A stretch of 64,000 nt of DNA from Bacteroidota bacterium (GCA_014860565.1 JACZJN010000197.1:25204-89203); one strand, 5' to 3'; counted from the stretch's first letter, positions 44,791 through 54,500 are shown. Notes: a model not told the origin generated them from the sequence alone. Numbers and translations are program-made.

Positions 44791-46914
44791 ATGCACCGTT
44801 TCGCAACAATCCTCGCCCTGCTGCTCCTCACTTCGCTCTCCGCGAAATCGCAATGGCCCGACTGGGACCGGCTGCCGGGGCCGACCGGCGGAATGATCAG
44901 CTCCTTCGCCGAGATCGGGGGCGATATCATCGCCGCGCCCACGCAGGGCGCGTTCTATCACTCCACCGATGGAGGAGCGAGTTGGGAATTCCTCTATCAA
45001 GCTTCGTGGACGAGAAGCACTGCCACTCTGCACGGCAGCGCGGACGGGATGCTCTACGCGCTCGGCTACGGCGGTGCGTACCTAAGTTCGGATCATGGTG
45101 TGAGCTGGACGAAATGCAACCCCGGCGGTACCGCGCTGTTTGCAGCATCCGCGCCGGACGGTACCGTGCTGTTCGGCATGCGGGGATCCATCGCCGTGTC
45201 CACAGACAAAGGAGAAAGCTGGACCGAGATCATTCCCTCGCCGGGAGCAACGCGCGATTACAAGGTCGCCATGGATGTTGTCGGGAACTGGTATGCAGGA
45301 GCATACGAAACCGGAGTGTTCCTCTCTACCGACCGGGGCGCCACCTGGACGGCGATCGATACGGGACTGCCCAACAATGCGGTATACATGGTCAGCGTGC
45401 CAGCGGGAGATGCGCTGTATGTCGGGCTGAATAACACGACGTACCGCTCCAGTGATCAGGGCAGTACGTGGGAAGAGATCAGCAGCCTTGGCGGCCTGAA
45501 TGTTTACACCATCCAGCATGCCGGGGGGAACATCATGTTCGCCGAGTCCACGGGCGGCATGCTGCGTTCCACGGATTTCGGCGCCAGCTGGGAGCAGGGT
45601 CCTTTCGCCGCCTATCCCATGTCCAATCGAATCTTCGCAAATCGGAATGGAACCGTGCTGCTCTCTTCGGCGGGCCGGGTCCTTCGCAGTAGCGATCAGG
45701 GTGCGAGCTTCTCCATCAGCGACGCAGGACTGTTCGTGCAGAACATCAGCCAGATTTTGTCAATGAAGAACGGAGTTCTTCTCGTCGGCAATGACGGCGG
45801 CGGCATCTATCGTTCCACTGATGCCGGAGCAAGCTGGGAGTGTGCTGCCATCGGGCGATGGGGAGTATCCGTACAACAGATCCTCGAAACCGCCAGAGGA
45901 TCGATCTACGCGTTGTGCGATGGGGATATCCTCCGCAGCAGCGACGGAGGTGTCGTATGGACAGAACTTCCACGTGTCAATGCCACCGAGATTTCGGTCT
46001 CCATTTGCGAAGATCGCGATACACTGCTGACAGCGATTTCCGACGGCAGCCTCCACGCCTATTTCGAATCAACAGGGACTCATGTGAAACTGGGCGACAT
46101 CGTTCCTTCCGGCGGTATCGCTGCGGCCGCACTCACGGCGCAGCCGGGCGGTCCGATCGTGCTGGCTGGAACCGACCGCGGATTGTACCGAAGCACGGAT
46201 AACGGGCAGAGCTGGAATCTCGTGCTCGTCGACGGACTCCCGCAGTGGTTCACCGAAATCGCTGCCAATCCTACGACGTGGTGGGGGCCCATGTATGCCA
46301 GCACCCCGACGTCATTCTTCGTGGCAGCGGATGATGGCTCCACGTGGATGGAGATTCCGAACCTGAGCGTGTCTGCGCCACGGCAATTGACATTCTACAA
46401 GGACGGGCAGGACTTCGCCTTCGTCGACAGGGAGAGGATTCTCTTTTATGCGCGTCTTTCGAAAGACTGGGAAACCCTCCCGCCGCTCCCCTTTCAGGGA
46501 CTGAATGCGATCGCCTACCAACTTCCCAGCCCGGGAGTCTGGGCCGGGCGACTGCTTGCAGGTACAGCGACGCGCGGCCTCTTCCGTAGCGTGCAAAGCC
46601 TGCTCAACACTCCCGCTGCAGCGGCTGTCCCTGCAGGCTTCTCCATCGCCGCAGTCTATCCCCTTCCGCTTTCCACAGGTGCCAATGCGTTGCATCTCCA
46701 GCTCGACATGGAGAGCGGAAGCAACGTCACGATGGAAATCTGCGACATGCTTGGTCGCGTGCTTCAGCGCTTCGAGCGCGGGACATTGCCTGCGGGACGC
46801 AGCGATATCGCGCTTGCGCTCGACCGGATCCCATCGTCGATGCTGCTGCTGCGGGTGCATGGACCGGGTGGTACGGCGCAGCGGTTGCTGCCGGTCATGG
46901 CTTCGCATCCCTGA
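44791..46914 (+). CDS. Secreted Asp-box/BNR propeller protein with T9SS sorting domain
   Basis: GGAGG at 44782-44786 supports the ATG at 44791; the product has 707 residues. After a signal peptide (ends near SLSAKSQ) the chain is a run of Asp-boxes (STDGGASW, SSDHGVSW, STDKGESW, STDRGATW, SSDQGSTW, STDFGASW, SSDQGASF, STDAGASW, SSDGGVVW, STDNGQSW) like those of photosynthesis-assembly or sialidase propellers. A Por-type C-terminal region begins near residue 625 (VYPLPLSTG, CDMLGRVLQ). It should reach the surface by the type IX system. Enzyme activity cannot be inferred. Confidence 0.88.
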   Translation: MHRFATILALLLLTSLSAKSQWPDWDRLPGPTGGMISSFAEIGGDIIAAPTQGAFYHSTDGGASWEFLYQASWTRSTATLHGSADGMLYALGYGGAYLSSDHGVSWTKCNPGGTALFAASAPDGTVLFGMRGSIAVSTDKGESWTEIIPSPGATRDYKVAMDVVGNWYAGAYETGVFLSTDRGATWTAIDTGLPNNAVYMVSVPAGDALYVGLNNTTYRSSDQGSTWEEISSLGGLNVYTIQHAGGNIMFAESTGGMLRSTDFGASWEQGPFAAYPMSNRIFANRNGTVLLSSAGRVLRSSDQGASFSISDAGLFVQNISQILSMKNGVLLVGNDGGGIYRSTDAGASWECAAIGRWGVSVQQILETARGSIYALCDGDILRSSDGGVVWTELPRVNATEISVSICEDRDTLLTAISDGSLHAYFESTGTHVKLGDIVPSGGIAAAALTAQPGGPIVLAGTDRGLYRSTDNGQSWNLVLVDGLPQWFTEIAANPTTWWGPMYASTPTSFFVAADDGSTWMEIPNLSVSAPRQLTFYKDGQDFAFVDRERILFYARLSKDWETLPPLPFQGLNAIAYQLPSPGVWAGRLLAGTATRGLFRSVQSLLNTPAAAAVPAGFSIAAVYPLPLSTGANALHLQLDMESGSNVTMEICDMLGRVLQRFERGTLPAGRSDIALALDRIPSSMLLLRVHGPGGTAQRLLPVMASHP

Positions 46915-46932
46915 TTCGGATCCTGCGTGCAT

Positions 46933-47149
46933 GGGCACGCCAGGGGCGCAGCATGCTGCGCCCCTACAAATGCCTTCCTATGTTCTGGGCACGCCAAGCG
47001 GGGAGCATGCTGCGCCCCTACAAATGCCTTCCTATGTTCTGGGCACGCCAAGCGGGGAGCATGCTGCGCCCCTACAAATGCCTTCCTATGTTCTGGGCAC
47101 GCCAAGGGGCGCGGCGTGCTGCGCCCCTACAAATGCCTTCCTATGTTCA
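46933..47149. repeat. Four tandem 54 bp repeats with an internal palindrome
   Basis: Units start at 46933, 46987, 47041 and 47095. Units 2 and 3 are identical; units 1 and 4 differ in the palindromic part. Unit 1 holds a perfect 22 bp palindrome centred on AGCATGCT with GGGGCGC arms. Because 54 is a multiple of three, several frames stay open across the array on both strands, and these are artefacts. A further hairpin, GCGCGCGGCA-G-TGCCGCGCGC, lies at 47169-47189. Confidence 0.95.
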
Positions 47150-47198
47150 ATGTCCTGCGTCCTACATCGCGCGCGGCAGTGCCGCGCGCTTCCCCGCG

Positions 47199-47227
47199 TT
47201 GGAACTTCCCGCCGTTTTCGATATTAT
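47199..47227 (+). promoter_or_regulatory. Promoter of the PAS kinase gene
   Basis: TTGGAA (47199-47204), 17 bases, then TATTAT (47222-47227), about 130 bases before the GTG start at 47360 and after the repeat array. Confidence 0.5.
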
Positions 47228-47359
47228 TGCTACGGCACAGGCGCTCCATACGAGCACTTTATCTTATTTCGCCCTGATAGATCTTCCCCTCCGCAGTCCC
47301 GAAAGCCGCGGAAGGGTTCGTTTTCCGCTTCACGTCCAGCGCGACAGAAGGAATCTGCT

Positions 47360-49174
47360 GTGGAAAAACCCACCGGCGCAGCTTCGGTCGACCATTTTAA
47401 TCTCTTTCCATCGGAGAATCCGTTCCCGGTACTTCGCGTCCTGCGGAGCGGCGTCCTTTCTTTCGCCAATCCGGCCAGCCAGCCCCTCCTCGATTTCTGG
47501 GGACGACGGGTGGGCGAGCGGCTACCTGTCGAGTGGCTCGAACTGATTTCGAAAGTGCTGCGCAACGGGACGCGCTTCGACACCGAGGTGTACGCGGGGA
47601 AAATACTGCTCTACCTATCACTGATTCCCGTCCCTTCCTGCGACTGCGTGAACATTTACGGCTTCGACGACACGGAGAAAGCCGTCGCCAGGAAGCGGCT
47701 GGAGGAAAGCGAAAATCTGTTCCGCGGTGCCTTTCATACCAGTCCCGACGCAGTGAACATCAACCGCCTCTCCGATGGCCTGTACGTCGACATCAACCAG
47801 GGTTTCACCGCGCTCACCGGTTATACCCGCGAAGAGGTGATCGGGCGGACCTCATTCGAAATCAACATCTGGGACAACATCGATGATCGCACGAAACTGA
47901 TCGCCGGCCTGAAGGAACAGGGCATCGTGCAGAATCTCGAAGCACGCTTTCGCCTCAAGGACGGACGCGCCAAAATGGCGCTTCTGTCGGCGCAGATACT
48001 GCAGATCAACGGCGAGCTGCACATTCTCTCGATCACGCGCGACATCGAAGAGATCATAACCGCGCAGGAAGCGTTGCGGGAGAGCGAGGCGCGCATGCGC
48101 TCGCTGCAGGAGAATCTCCCGCTCGCCCTGTACCGAACGACCCCGGACGGCCGCATCGTATATGCCAACACGGCGATGGCGCGCATGTTCGGCTTCGACA
48201 GCATCGAAGATCTCTACCAGGTACGCACAGGCGATTTGTATGTGGATCCGCACCAGCGGGAACAGGTGCTGAGCGTTCTCAAGAAACATGGCCTCGTGAA
48301 GGATTGGGAAGTGAAGTTGTTTCGCAGGGACGGCAGCATCATCGACTGCGCCCTCAACGTGCGCGCGGTGTTTGATTCCCATGGAACACTCGTCAACCAG
48401 GACGGCATCGTCAACGATATCACCGAACGCAAACGCATCCAGCAGGCGGTCCTCTTCGCAAAGGAGAGAGCCGAGGAAGTGAGCCGGATCAAATCGAACT
48501 TTCTTGCCACCATGAGTCACGAGCTGCGCACTCCCCTCAACGGTATCCTCGGTTTCGCCAGCCTTCTCGAGGAGGCGCTGGAGGACGAAGGTCTGCGCGA
48601 CATGGCCGCGGTCATCAATACCAGCGGACACCGCCTTCTTGAAACACTCAACAGCATCCTGGACCTTTCCATCATCGAGGCGGACAAACTCAATGTTAAC
48701 TGGGACGATGTTGCCGTCACCGATATCATCGCCGAGGTAGAGGTGCTGTACAAGGCCAACGCGCGGAAGAAGGGACTTTCCCTGCGGAGCCAACTTCCGG
48801 AAACTGCCCTGACCATTCGTTCCGACGAACGGCTGCTCCGGCAGATTCTCACCAATTTGCTGAACAATGCGGTGAAATATACAGAGACGGGAGGGATCAC
48901 GCTCGTGGTCGAAACCGCCTCCGATATACACCGCGAGGGAATTTCCATTCATGTGTGTGATACCGGTATCGGCATCTCACCACATGACCAGGAAGTGATT
49001 TTCGATGAATTCCGACAGGCGAGTGAAGGCTACAGCCGTGCATACGACGGCTCGGGTCTGGGGCTGAGCGTCAGCCAGAAGTTCGCACACGTGCTCGGCG
49101 GCCGTATTACACTGCAGAGCACGCCGGGCAAGGGTTCCTGTTTCACTCTGCACCTGCCTCACAGAAACGTCTGA
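47360..49174 (+). CDS. PAS sensor histidine kinase
   Basis: I place the start at the GTG at 47360: AAGGA at 47348-47352 lies seven bases upstream, and the open frame before it runs through the 54 bp repeats. The 604-residue product has a degenerate N-terminal PAS-like domain (FNLFPSENPFPVLRV to VNIYGFDD). Two PAS domains follow (about 115-235 and 240-360). The kinase core has the phospho-His at 387 (MSHELRTPLNGILGF), the N box NLLNNAVKYT and glycine boxes DTGIGIS and GSGLGLSV. It lacks membrane helices, so it is a soluble kinase. No cognate receiver is adjacent. Confidence 0.9.
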   Translation: MEKPTGAASVDHFNLFPSENPFPVLRVLRSGVLSFANPASQPLLDFWGRRVGERLPVEWLELISKVLRNGTRFDTEVYAGKILLYLSLIPVPSCDCVNIYGFDDTEKAVARKRLEESENLFRGAFHTSPDAVNINRLSDGLYVDINQGFTALTGYTREEVIGRTSFEINIWDNIDDRTKLIAGLKEQGIVQNLEARFRLKDGRAKMALLSAQILQINGELHILSITRDIEEIITAQEALRESEARMRSLQENLPLALYRTTPDGRIVYANTAMARMFGFDSIEDLYQVRTGDLYVDPHQREQVLSVLKKHGLVKDWEVKLFRRDGSIIDCALNVRAVFDSHGTLVNQDGIVNDITERKRIQQAVLFAKERAEEVSRIKSNFLATMSHELRTPLNGILGFASLLEEALEDEGLRDMAAVINTSGHRLLETLNSILDLSIIEADKLNVNWDDVAVTDIIAEVEVLYKANARKKGLSLRSQLPETALTIRSDERLLRQILTNLLNNAVKYTETGGITLVVETASDIHREGISIHVCDTGIGISPHDQEVIFDEFRQASEGYSRAYDGSGLGLSVSQKFAHVLGGRITLQSTPGKGSCFTLHLPHRNV

Positions 49175-49203
49175 TCAGTATCACAGAACGGAGGTTGCCC
49201 ATC

Positions 49204-51132
49204 ATGCGTACTGCCATTATTTCCCTGTTTCTTTTATTGTGCACTCCGCTCCTGTATGGTCAGGACAGCACCTGGTTCCGCATCATCACCACCGACGTCG
49301 GATTCGGTCAGGATACGAAGGCGCTGCGCTTCAACGCCATGGATCTCAACGGGGATCACTACCCCGACATCGCCGTCGTGCGCGGGACGTACAAGCGCGG
49401 CGACATGCGCGTCTACATGAACGAGGCAAATCAGACCGTTCCTCCGGCACCTGCTCCCCCCCGTCGTTTCGTCGATTTCACCGCGGCAAGCGGCGTCAAC
49501 GCGCATCCTACCCTCGACACGACAAAAAAAGTAGAATCCATTTCCTTCGGCGATGCCGACAACGACGGCGATCTCGACCTGATCAACGGCGTATGGATGT
49601 ATAACGACAACATTCCCTTTCGGGAAGACCGCTGCGAGGTTCTGCTCAACGACGGACATGGCGTGTTTTCCCATGTGGCGGACGACGGACTCGAATCGCT
49701 CACCGATCCCACCGATTCCCAGTGGGCGATCAGCTCGTCAGGCGCCTCATGGCTCGATTACGATCTCGACGGTATTCTCGACGTGTATGTCGCGGCCTAC
49801 TGGCGCACACCGAACGGTCCCTATCACGCCGACCGCCTGATGAAGGGCAATGGCGACGGGACGTTCACCGACGTCTCATCACAGGCGCGCGTCACCACCG
49901 CCTATCCGATGCAGGGGGCGTCGTGCGTGGACTGGAACAACGACCGCTGGACCGACGTCCTGACTTCGCCCTACTGCCGCAGCAACGGCAGCCTGCTCCG
50001 CAACGAGGGCAACGGCACCTTCCGCGATATTGCCCCCATGGTGGGATACAACGCGCGGACACTGCAGGGCGACAACGGACAGAACCTCTGTCAGTGGGGC
50101 GCCTATCCCTACGACTACGACAACGACGGCGACATGGATGTGCTGCAGGTGATGGTGCACGGCGGACTTGACGCAGGCGAAGGACGTACGGTCATTTCGG
50201 TGAACCAGGGGGCTGCGGGCGATTATCGGCTCGTACAGAATCTGAACCTCCTGCATCGGAGCAATCCGCAGTCCACTCACCTCGGCAACATGGATGCACA
50301 GTGGCTCGACATGAACAACGACATGCTTGCCGACGTTGTCATCACCGAATGCGAATACATCGACGCCACCGATCGTCCGTATTTCTACCTGCAGAGTGCG
50401 GAGCACCAATTCTTCGACATCACCCCCGAACTGAACCTGATAGGAAAAATCCGCAGTGCGCATTCGCTCGAAGCGTTGGACTATGACCGCGACGGAGACT
50501 ACGACCTCGTCATGAATTCGAATCACTTCTCCGCGCAGGGCAATACCGACCGCGCGGACATCGTATTCCTCGAAAACACCATCGGCAATAAAAACAACTG
50601 GATCGGGATACAGCTCACGGGTCCGTCAGGCGTGAACCGCGCGGCCATCGGCGCGCGCGTCATCGTCCATGCGGGAGGCGTGCGGCAGATGCGCGAGGTG
50701 CATGCGGGCCGGGGACATTTTTCCGGACAACAGCCTCTGGAACTCCTCTTCGGACTCGGCGGCAACGCGCAGGCCGACAGCATCATCGTGCTTTGGCCGC
50801 GGCAGCCCTTCGCCCACACCCTGCTGACCGACGTCCCGGCGAACCAGTACATCGACATCGACGGCAGCGTGCTCGCGGCCGACGATCTCGCCTCAGCCGA
50901 GGACCTGGCGCTCGATTTCTTCCCGAATCCCGTCCGCGGCAGGCTCCGGCTGCAGATCGCCGCGCCGCAGGATGCGCGGGTGGCGCTGTACAGCCCGCTC
51001 GGCCAGCGCGTGTACGACGGTCCGGCTTCATCGCAGTGGATCGACGTCGGGTCTCTGCGTCCGGGGATGTATTTCCTTCGCCTGCAGTCGGCGGCGGGGA
51101 TACTCGTGCGCAAGGTGTGTGTCGTCCGTTGA
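49204..51132 (+). CDS. Secreted FG-GAP/UnbV-ASPIC protein with T9SS sorting domain
   Basis: The ATG at 49204 has GGAGG at 49190-49194. The 642-residue protein has a signal peptide (ends near LLYGQ) and repeated calcium-binding loops of the DxDxDGxxD type (DLNGDHYPD, DADNDGDLD, DYDLDGILD, DYDNDGDMD, DYDRDGDYD), which form an integrin-like propeller. An ASPIC/UnbV domain (AAIGARVIVHAGG, LLFGLGG, VLWPRQ) occupies about 455-540, and a Por-type C-terminal domain closes it (FFPNPVRG, PGMYFLRLQS). Expected on the cell surface, with calcium-dependent folding. Confidence 0.9.
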   Translation: MRTAIISLFLLLCTPLLYGQDSTWFRIITTDVGFGQDTKALRFNAMDLNGDHYPDIAVVRGTYKRGDMRVYMNEANQTVPPAPAPPRRFVDFTAASGVNAHPTLDTTKKVESISFGDADNDGDLDLINGVWMYNDNIPFREDRCEVLLNDGHGVFSHVADDGLESLTDPTDSQWAISSSGASWLDYDLDGILDVYVAAYWRTPNGPYHADRLMKGNGDGTFTDVSSQARVTTAYPMQGASCVDWNNDRWTDVLTSPYCRSNGSLLRNEGNGTFRDIAPMVGYNARTLQGDNGQNLCQWGAYPYDYDNDGDMDVLQVMVHGGLDAGEGRTVISVNQGAAGDYRLVQNLNLLHRSNPQSTHLGNMDAQWLDMNNDMLADVVITECEYIDATDRPYFYLQSAEHQFFDITPELNLIGKIRSAHSLEALDYDRDGDYDLVMNSNHFSAQGNTDRADIVFLENTIGNKNNWIGIQLTGPSGVNRAAIGARVIVHAGGVRQMREVHAGRGHFSGQQPLELLFGLGGNAQADSIIVLWPRQPFAHTLLTDVPANQYIDIDGSVLAADDLASAEDLALDFFPNPVRGRLRLQIAAPQDARVALYSPLGQRVYDGPASSQWIDVGSLRPGMYFLRLQSAAGILVRKVCVVR

Positions 51133-51195
51133 CCTCGAACCGGCGCCCGTCGGGCTGCTGACTGCGTTTCGGCAGGGAGTCGCGCTCCCTGCCGC

Positions 51196-51576
51196 TCAGC
51201 TCTCGACGGAGTTGCGCTGGCGCTGCGAAATCGCGCGGAGCGCAAGCCACAGGAGAGCGCTGATCAGCAGGACATAGAGGCCGAACAGCGTCGTGTTGAA
51301 GGAGACCAGCACCCCCTCCGCGATGATCTGCGGCGAGACATTCGTCGCGTGCACGATCACGACAGCGGCCCGGTACAGGCCGGTCAGCTGTGCGATGGCA
51401 CCGAGGAGCAAGGCGGTCAGGCCGAGATAGAGCACGGTGTTGACGGGGGCGGGGGCGAGCGGCCGTCCGGTGCGCATACACTGGGCGGCGCGGAAAATCG
51501 TCAGAACGAGCGCGGTGATGCCGAGCAGGAGGATCGGAACCATGAACGGTCCTCCTGCAGAAAAGAACGTTGCCAT
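51196..51576 (-). CDS. Short MotA/TolQ/ExbB-family-like membrane protein
   Basis: From the start at 51576 (AGGAG six bases upstream) the protein has 126 residues. It has an N-terminal helix (PFMVPILLLGITALVL), a short loop and two further helices (LGLTALLLGAIAQLTGLY and VSFNTTLFGLYVLLISALLW) that recall the ExbB/TolQ/MotA proton-channel core. It is much shorter than typical ExbB (about 220 residues) and no ExbD/TolR partner is adjacent, so its role as a motor is unproven. The longer frame to 51774 is not convincing. Confidence 0.65.
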   Translation of the reverse strand: MATFFSAGGPFMVPILLLGITALVLTIFRAAQCMRTGRPLAPAPVNTVLYLGLTALLLGAIAQLTGLYRAAVVIVHATNVSPQIIAEGVLVSFNTTLFGLYVLLISALLWLALRAISQRQRNSVES

Positions 51577-51855
51577 GATGGACTCCTGTGGAGATTGTGT
51601 GTACAGTGGGTTTTGTACCATGATGTCTGGAAAGACCAGCATGAGGGAATTTCCTTGCGAGATGTTCCGTCGGCAAGGTACGGAGACAAAACAGCCGGTG
51701 GCGGGAAATGCGGCCTGCTGTCCTCCTCCGGCGACGCAGGAACTGCCTTCCGCCATCAGAGACGTGCGTCGCATGATTCGCGTCGTTCATCCCGGGAAAC
51801 GCGACCGCCGTCTCATTTTCTGGCACCAGAACCCTCAGATGGGTAGATTACGCGC

Positions 51856-52989
51856 ATGAACGCCTTACGGGCATCGGAATCGGACTCTGCTCCCAAACCC
51901 GGACGATGGCGGCGCGTTGGAAGACACGCCGTGTTCTGGGCGGTCGCCGCCGTGGCGATGCTGGCGCTGTACACCCGCATGCTCGGCAGCCCGACCGCGG
52001 CGATGTGGATGATCGCGGCGACATCCCCGCTGTTTTTAGGCGCGGTGTACTTCACCCTCTATGTCACCCTTCCCCACGCACTGTACACACGACGCTACGG
52101 CCTGCTGCTCATACTCGTGCTTTACACCCTGCTCGGGGTGGTCTTCCTCGAGATTCTGTTCTTTATTCTGCTGACCGTGGGCGTCATCCCCTTCCCCAAC
52201 ATCCCGGACTACCTTCCCCCCGAGCGCGCGTTCGATGCCGTGCTGCTTTCCGCGGGGCCGTTTATCGTCACGCTCGCGGCTGTCGCGGTCAAGCAGGTGC
52301 TCCGGGCGCGGGACAGCGAACGCACGGCACAGCGGCTGCGGCAGGAAAAGCTCGAAGTCGAGCTGGCCATGCTCCGTTCCCAGGTTCATCCGCATTTCCT
52401 TTTCAACACGCTCAACAACCTGTACGCGCTCACCCTAAAGAAATCCGACCAGGCGCCGGAGGCGGTGCTCATGCTGTCGCAGCTGCTCGATTACATGCTG
52501 CATGAGAGCGGCGCCGAGCGGGTCGCCGTCGCCCGGGAAGCCGCGCTTATCGAGCAGTATCTCGCGCTGGAGAGGCTTCGTTACGGTCCTGATGTGCGCA
52601 TGCAATTCGATCAGCGGATCGAGGCGGCACGCAGCATCGCGCCGCTGCTCTTCCTCCCCCTCGTCGAGAACAGCTTCAAGCACGGCGTCAGCCGTTGCGG
52701 CAGCGGTGCATGGGTGGAAATCAGCCTGCACTGCGACAGACGCGAACTGCTGTTCCGCGTCGCGAACAGCCTCCCTTCCGCTCGCGCCGATTCACGACAG
52801 TCCGAAGAGGAGGAGGGGCATGAGCTGATGCAGAAGGACAAAGAGGGGCTCGGCCTGAAGAATGTCCGCTCCCGGCTGGCACTGCTGTATCCCGGGGCGC
52901 ACCGCTTCAAGGTCGAACACGGATCCGACAGCTTCACGGCAGAGCTTTCCATCACCTTCACGGGTACCACCGATTCGGAGGGCACATGA
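51856..52989 (+). CDS. LytS-type sensor histidine kinase
   Basis: The 377-residue protein has four membrane helices (about 25-150), a short coiled-coil region and the His_kinase domain with the LytS-class motif QVHPHFLFNTLNNLY (His180). An ATP-binding domain follows with the N box PLVENSFKHG and a glycine-rich GLGLKNV. Such kinases pair with LytTR regulators. The stop overlaps the start of the next gene as ATGA, which confirms the pair. Confidence 0.93.
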   Translation: MNALRASESDSAPKPGRWRRVGRHAVFWAVAAVAMLALYTRMLGSPTAAMWMIAATSPLFLGAVYFTLYVTLPHALYTRRYGLLLILVLYTLLGVVFLEILFFILLTVGVIPFPNIPDYLPPERAFDAVLLSAGPFIVTLAAVAVKQVLRARDSERTAQRLRQEKLEVELAMLRSQVHPHFLFNTLNNLYALTLKKSDQAPEAVLMLSQLLDYMLHESGAERVAVAREAALIEQYLALERLRYGPDVRMQFDQRIEAARSIAPLLFLPLVENSFKHGVSRCGSGAWVEISLHCDRRELLFRVANSLPSARADSRQSEEEEGHELMQKDKEGLGLKNVRSRLALLYPGAHRFKVEHGSDSFTAELSITFTGTTDSEGT

Positions 52990-53705
52990 AAACACGCTGC
53001 ATGGTCGTCGACGACGAACCGCTGGCCCGCGAAGTGCTGGCCGCGCACATTGCGAAGGTCGAGACGCTGGAACTCACCGCGGCCCTCGACACCGCCGAGC
53101 GCGCATTCTCGGCGCTGCAGCGGCAGGACGTCGACATCCTCTTCCTCGACATCGAAATGCCGGGCATGAGCGGGCTCGGCCTGCTGCGTGCCCTGCGCCA
53201 TCCTCCCTCCGTGGTCATCACCACGGCCCACCGGAACTACGCAGTGGAAGGCTTCGAACTGGACGTGGTGGATTTCCTTCTCAAGCCCATCCCCTTCGAC
53301 CGATTCCTGCGGGCCGTGCAGAAATACTACGATCAGCGTCCCGCGCAGCAAACCGTCATCGAGGCGCCGCCAGGTCTGGAGGAGGCGAGTCTTTCGCTGC
53401 GTGCCGACCGCAAAGTGCACAAGCTTCCGTTGCGGGATATTCTCTATGCGGAAAGCGCCGGAGATTATGTCACGGTGCATGCCACGGACCGCAGCATTAC
53501 CGCACGCATTTCCATGTCGGCACTGGAGCAGCTGCTTCCGGCCCCGCGCTTCCTGCGCATCCACCGCTCCCTCATCGTTTCCGTCGAGCGCATAGACGCG
53601 TTTACCTCGAACAGCGTGGAAATCGGGCGGCATGAGCTGACGATCGGGCGCAATTATCGTCACGCGGTCTTGCTCGCGCTCAACGCCGATCCACGCACCA
53701 CTTGA
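52986..53705 (+). CDS. LytTR-family response regulator
   Basis: The 239-residue regulator has a receiver with acidic residues in VVDDEP, phospho-acceptor Asp55 (LFLDIEMPG) and the conserved lysine in LLKPIPF. The C-terminal LytTR DNA-binding domain spans about 135-235 (ILYAESAGDYVTVHAT, FLRIHRSLIVSVERI). It is coupled to the LytS-like kinase by a 4-base overlap and followed by the sirtuin gene. Confidence 0.94.
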   Translation: MKTRCMVVDDEPLAREVLAAHIAKVETLELTAALDTAERAFSALQRQDVDILFLDIEMPGMSGLGLLRALRHPPSVVITTAHRNYAVEGFELDVVDFLLKPIPFDRFLRAVQKYYDQRPAQQTVIEAPPGLEEASLSLRADRKVHKLPLRDILYAESAGDYVTVHATDRSITARISMSALEQLLPAPRFLRIHRSLIVSVERIDAFTSNSVEIGRHELTIGRNYRHAVLLALNADPRTT

Positions 53706-53716
53706 AGGAGAACCGC

Positions 53717-54478
53717 ATGTCCGTCGCCGCCGCCGCACGCCTGCTTCGCAACGCCCGTCATGCCACCGCCTTCACCGGAGCGGGCATTTCAGTGGAGAGC
53801 GGCATTCCGCCCTTTCGCGGGGTGGATGGACTCTGGAACAACTATGACCCGCGGTGCCTGGACATCGGATATTTCCACGCGCATCCCGAGGATGCATGGC
53901 GCGTGATCAAGGAACTATTCTATGATTTTTTCGGGAGCGCGCACCCCAACGACGCGCACCGGTCGCTCGCCGTACTTGAACAGGATGGGATCGTGAAGGC
54001 GCTGATCACGCAGAACATCGACAACCTGCATCAGGAAGCGGGGAGCCGGACGGTGTTCGAGTTCCACGGCAGCTCGCGGCAGCTTCTCTGCCTCGCCTGC
54101 GGAGCGCGGCGGTCTGCGCAGACGATCGATCTCTCAACCCTCCCTCCCCGCTGCGGCTGCGGCGGCATATTAAAACCCGATTTCGTTTTTTTCGGTGAGA
54201 GTATCCCGGAGGAGGCCAGTCGCCTTTCCTTTGCGGAGGCGGAACGAGCCGACGTATTCCTTCTTATCGGAACCACGGGCGAAGTCATGCCCGCCTGCCT
54301 GATACCGGAGGAAGCGAAGCGCCGCGGTGCAACGATCATAGAGATCAATACCGAACCATCCAACTATACGGGGCGCATATCGGATATTTTCCTGCGCGGC
54401 AAAGCGACGGAACTGATGCGCGCGCTGCTCGGGGAAATGGGTCTGCGCGACCGGCTTCCCCCGCCGCCTCTTCCTTGA
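53717..54478 (+). CDS. cobB: SIR2-family NAD-dependent deacylase
   Basis: AAGGAG at 53705-53710 supports the ATG at 53717, giving 253 residues. The sirtuin motifs are complete: GAGIS (21-25), GIPPFRG, TQNIDNLH (98-105), the catalytic His117 in EFHGS and the zinc cysteines Cys125, Cys128, Cys146 and Cys148. Class III sirtuins of this type remove acetyl, succinyl or other acyl groups from lysines using NAD. It starts 11 bases after the LytTR stop, so it is likely co-transcribed with that two-component pair. Confidence 0.93.
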   Translation: MSVAAAARLLRNARHATAFTGAGISVESGIPPFRGVDGLWNNYDPRCLDIGYFHAHPEDAWRVIKELFYDFFGSAHPNDAHRSLAVLEQDGIVKALITQNIDNLHQEAGSRTVFEFHGSSRQLLCLACGARRSAQTIDLSTLPPRCGCGGILKPDFVFFGESIPEEASRLSFAEAERADVFLLIGTTGEVMPACLIPEEAKRRGATIIEINTEPSNYTGRISDIFLRGKATELMRALLGEMGLRDRLPPPPLP

Positions 54479-54500
54479 CGCTCACGCAAACAGCCATCCG

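Noticed and set aside
46933-47149. Resemblance of the repeats to a CRISPR array
   Set aside because: Spacers are not unique, since the whole 54 bp unit repeats, and no cas gene is present.
46505-47359. Long open frames running through the 54 bp repeats on both strands, one joined to the PAS kinase
   Set aside because: The unit length is a multiple of three, which keeps frames open by chance; the kinase has a good GTG start after the array and the repeated peptides match no family.
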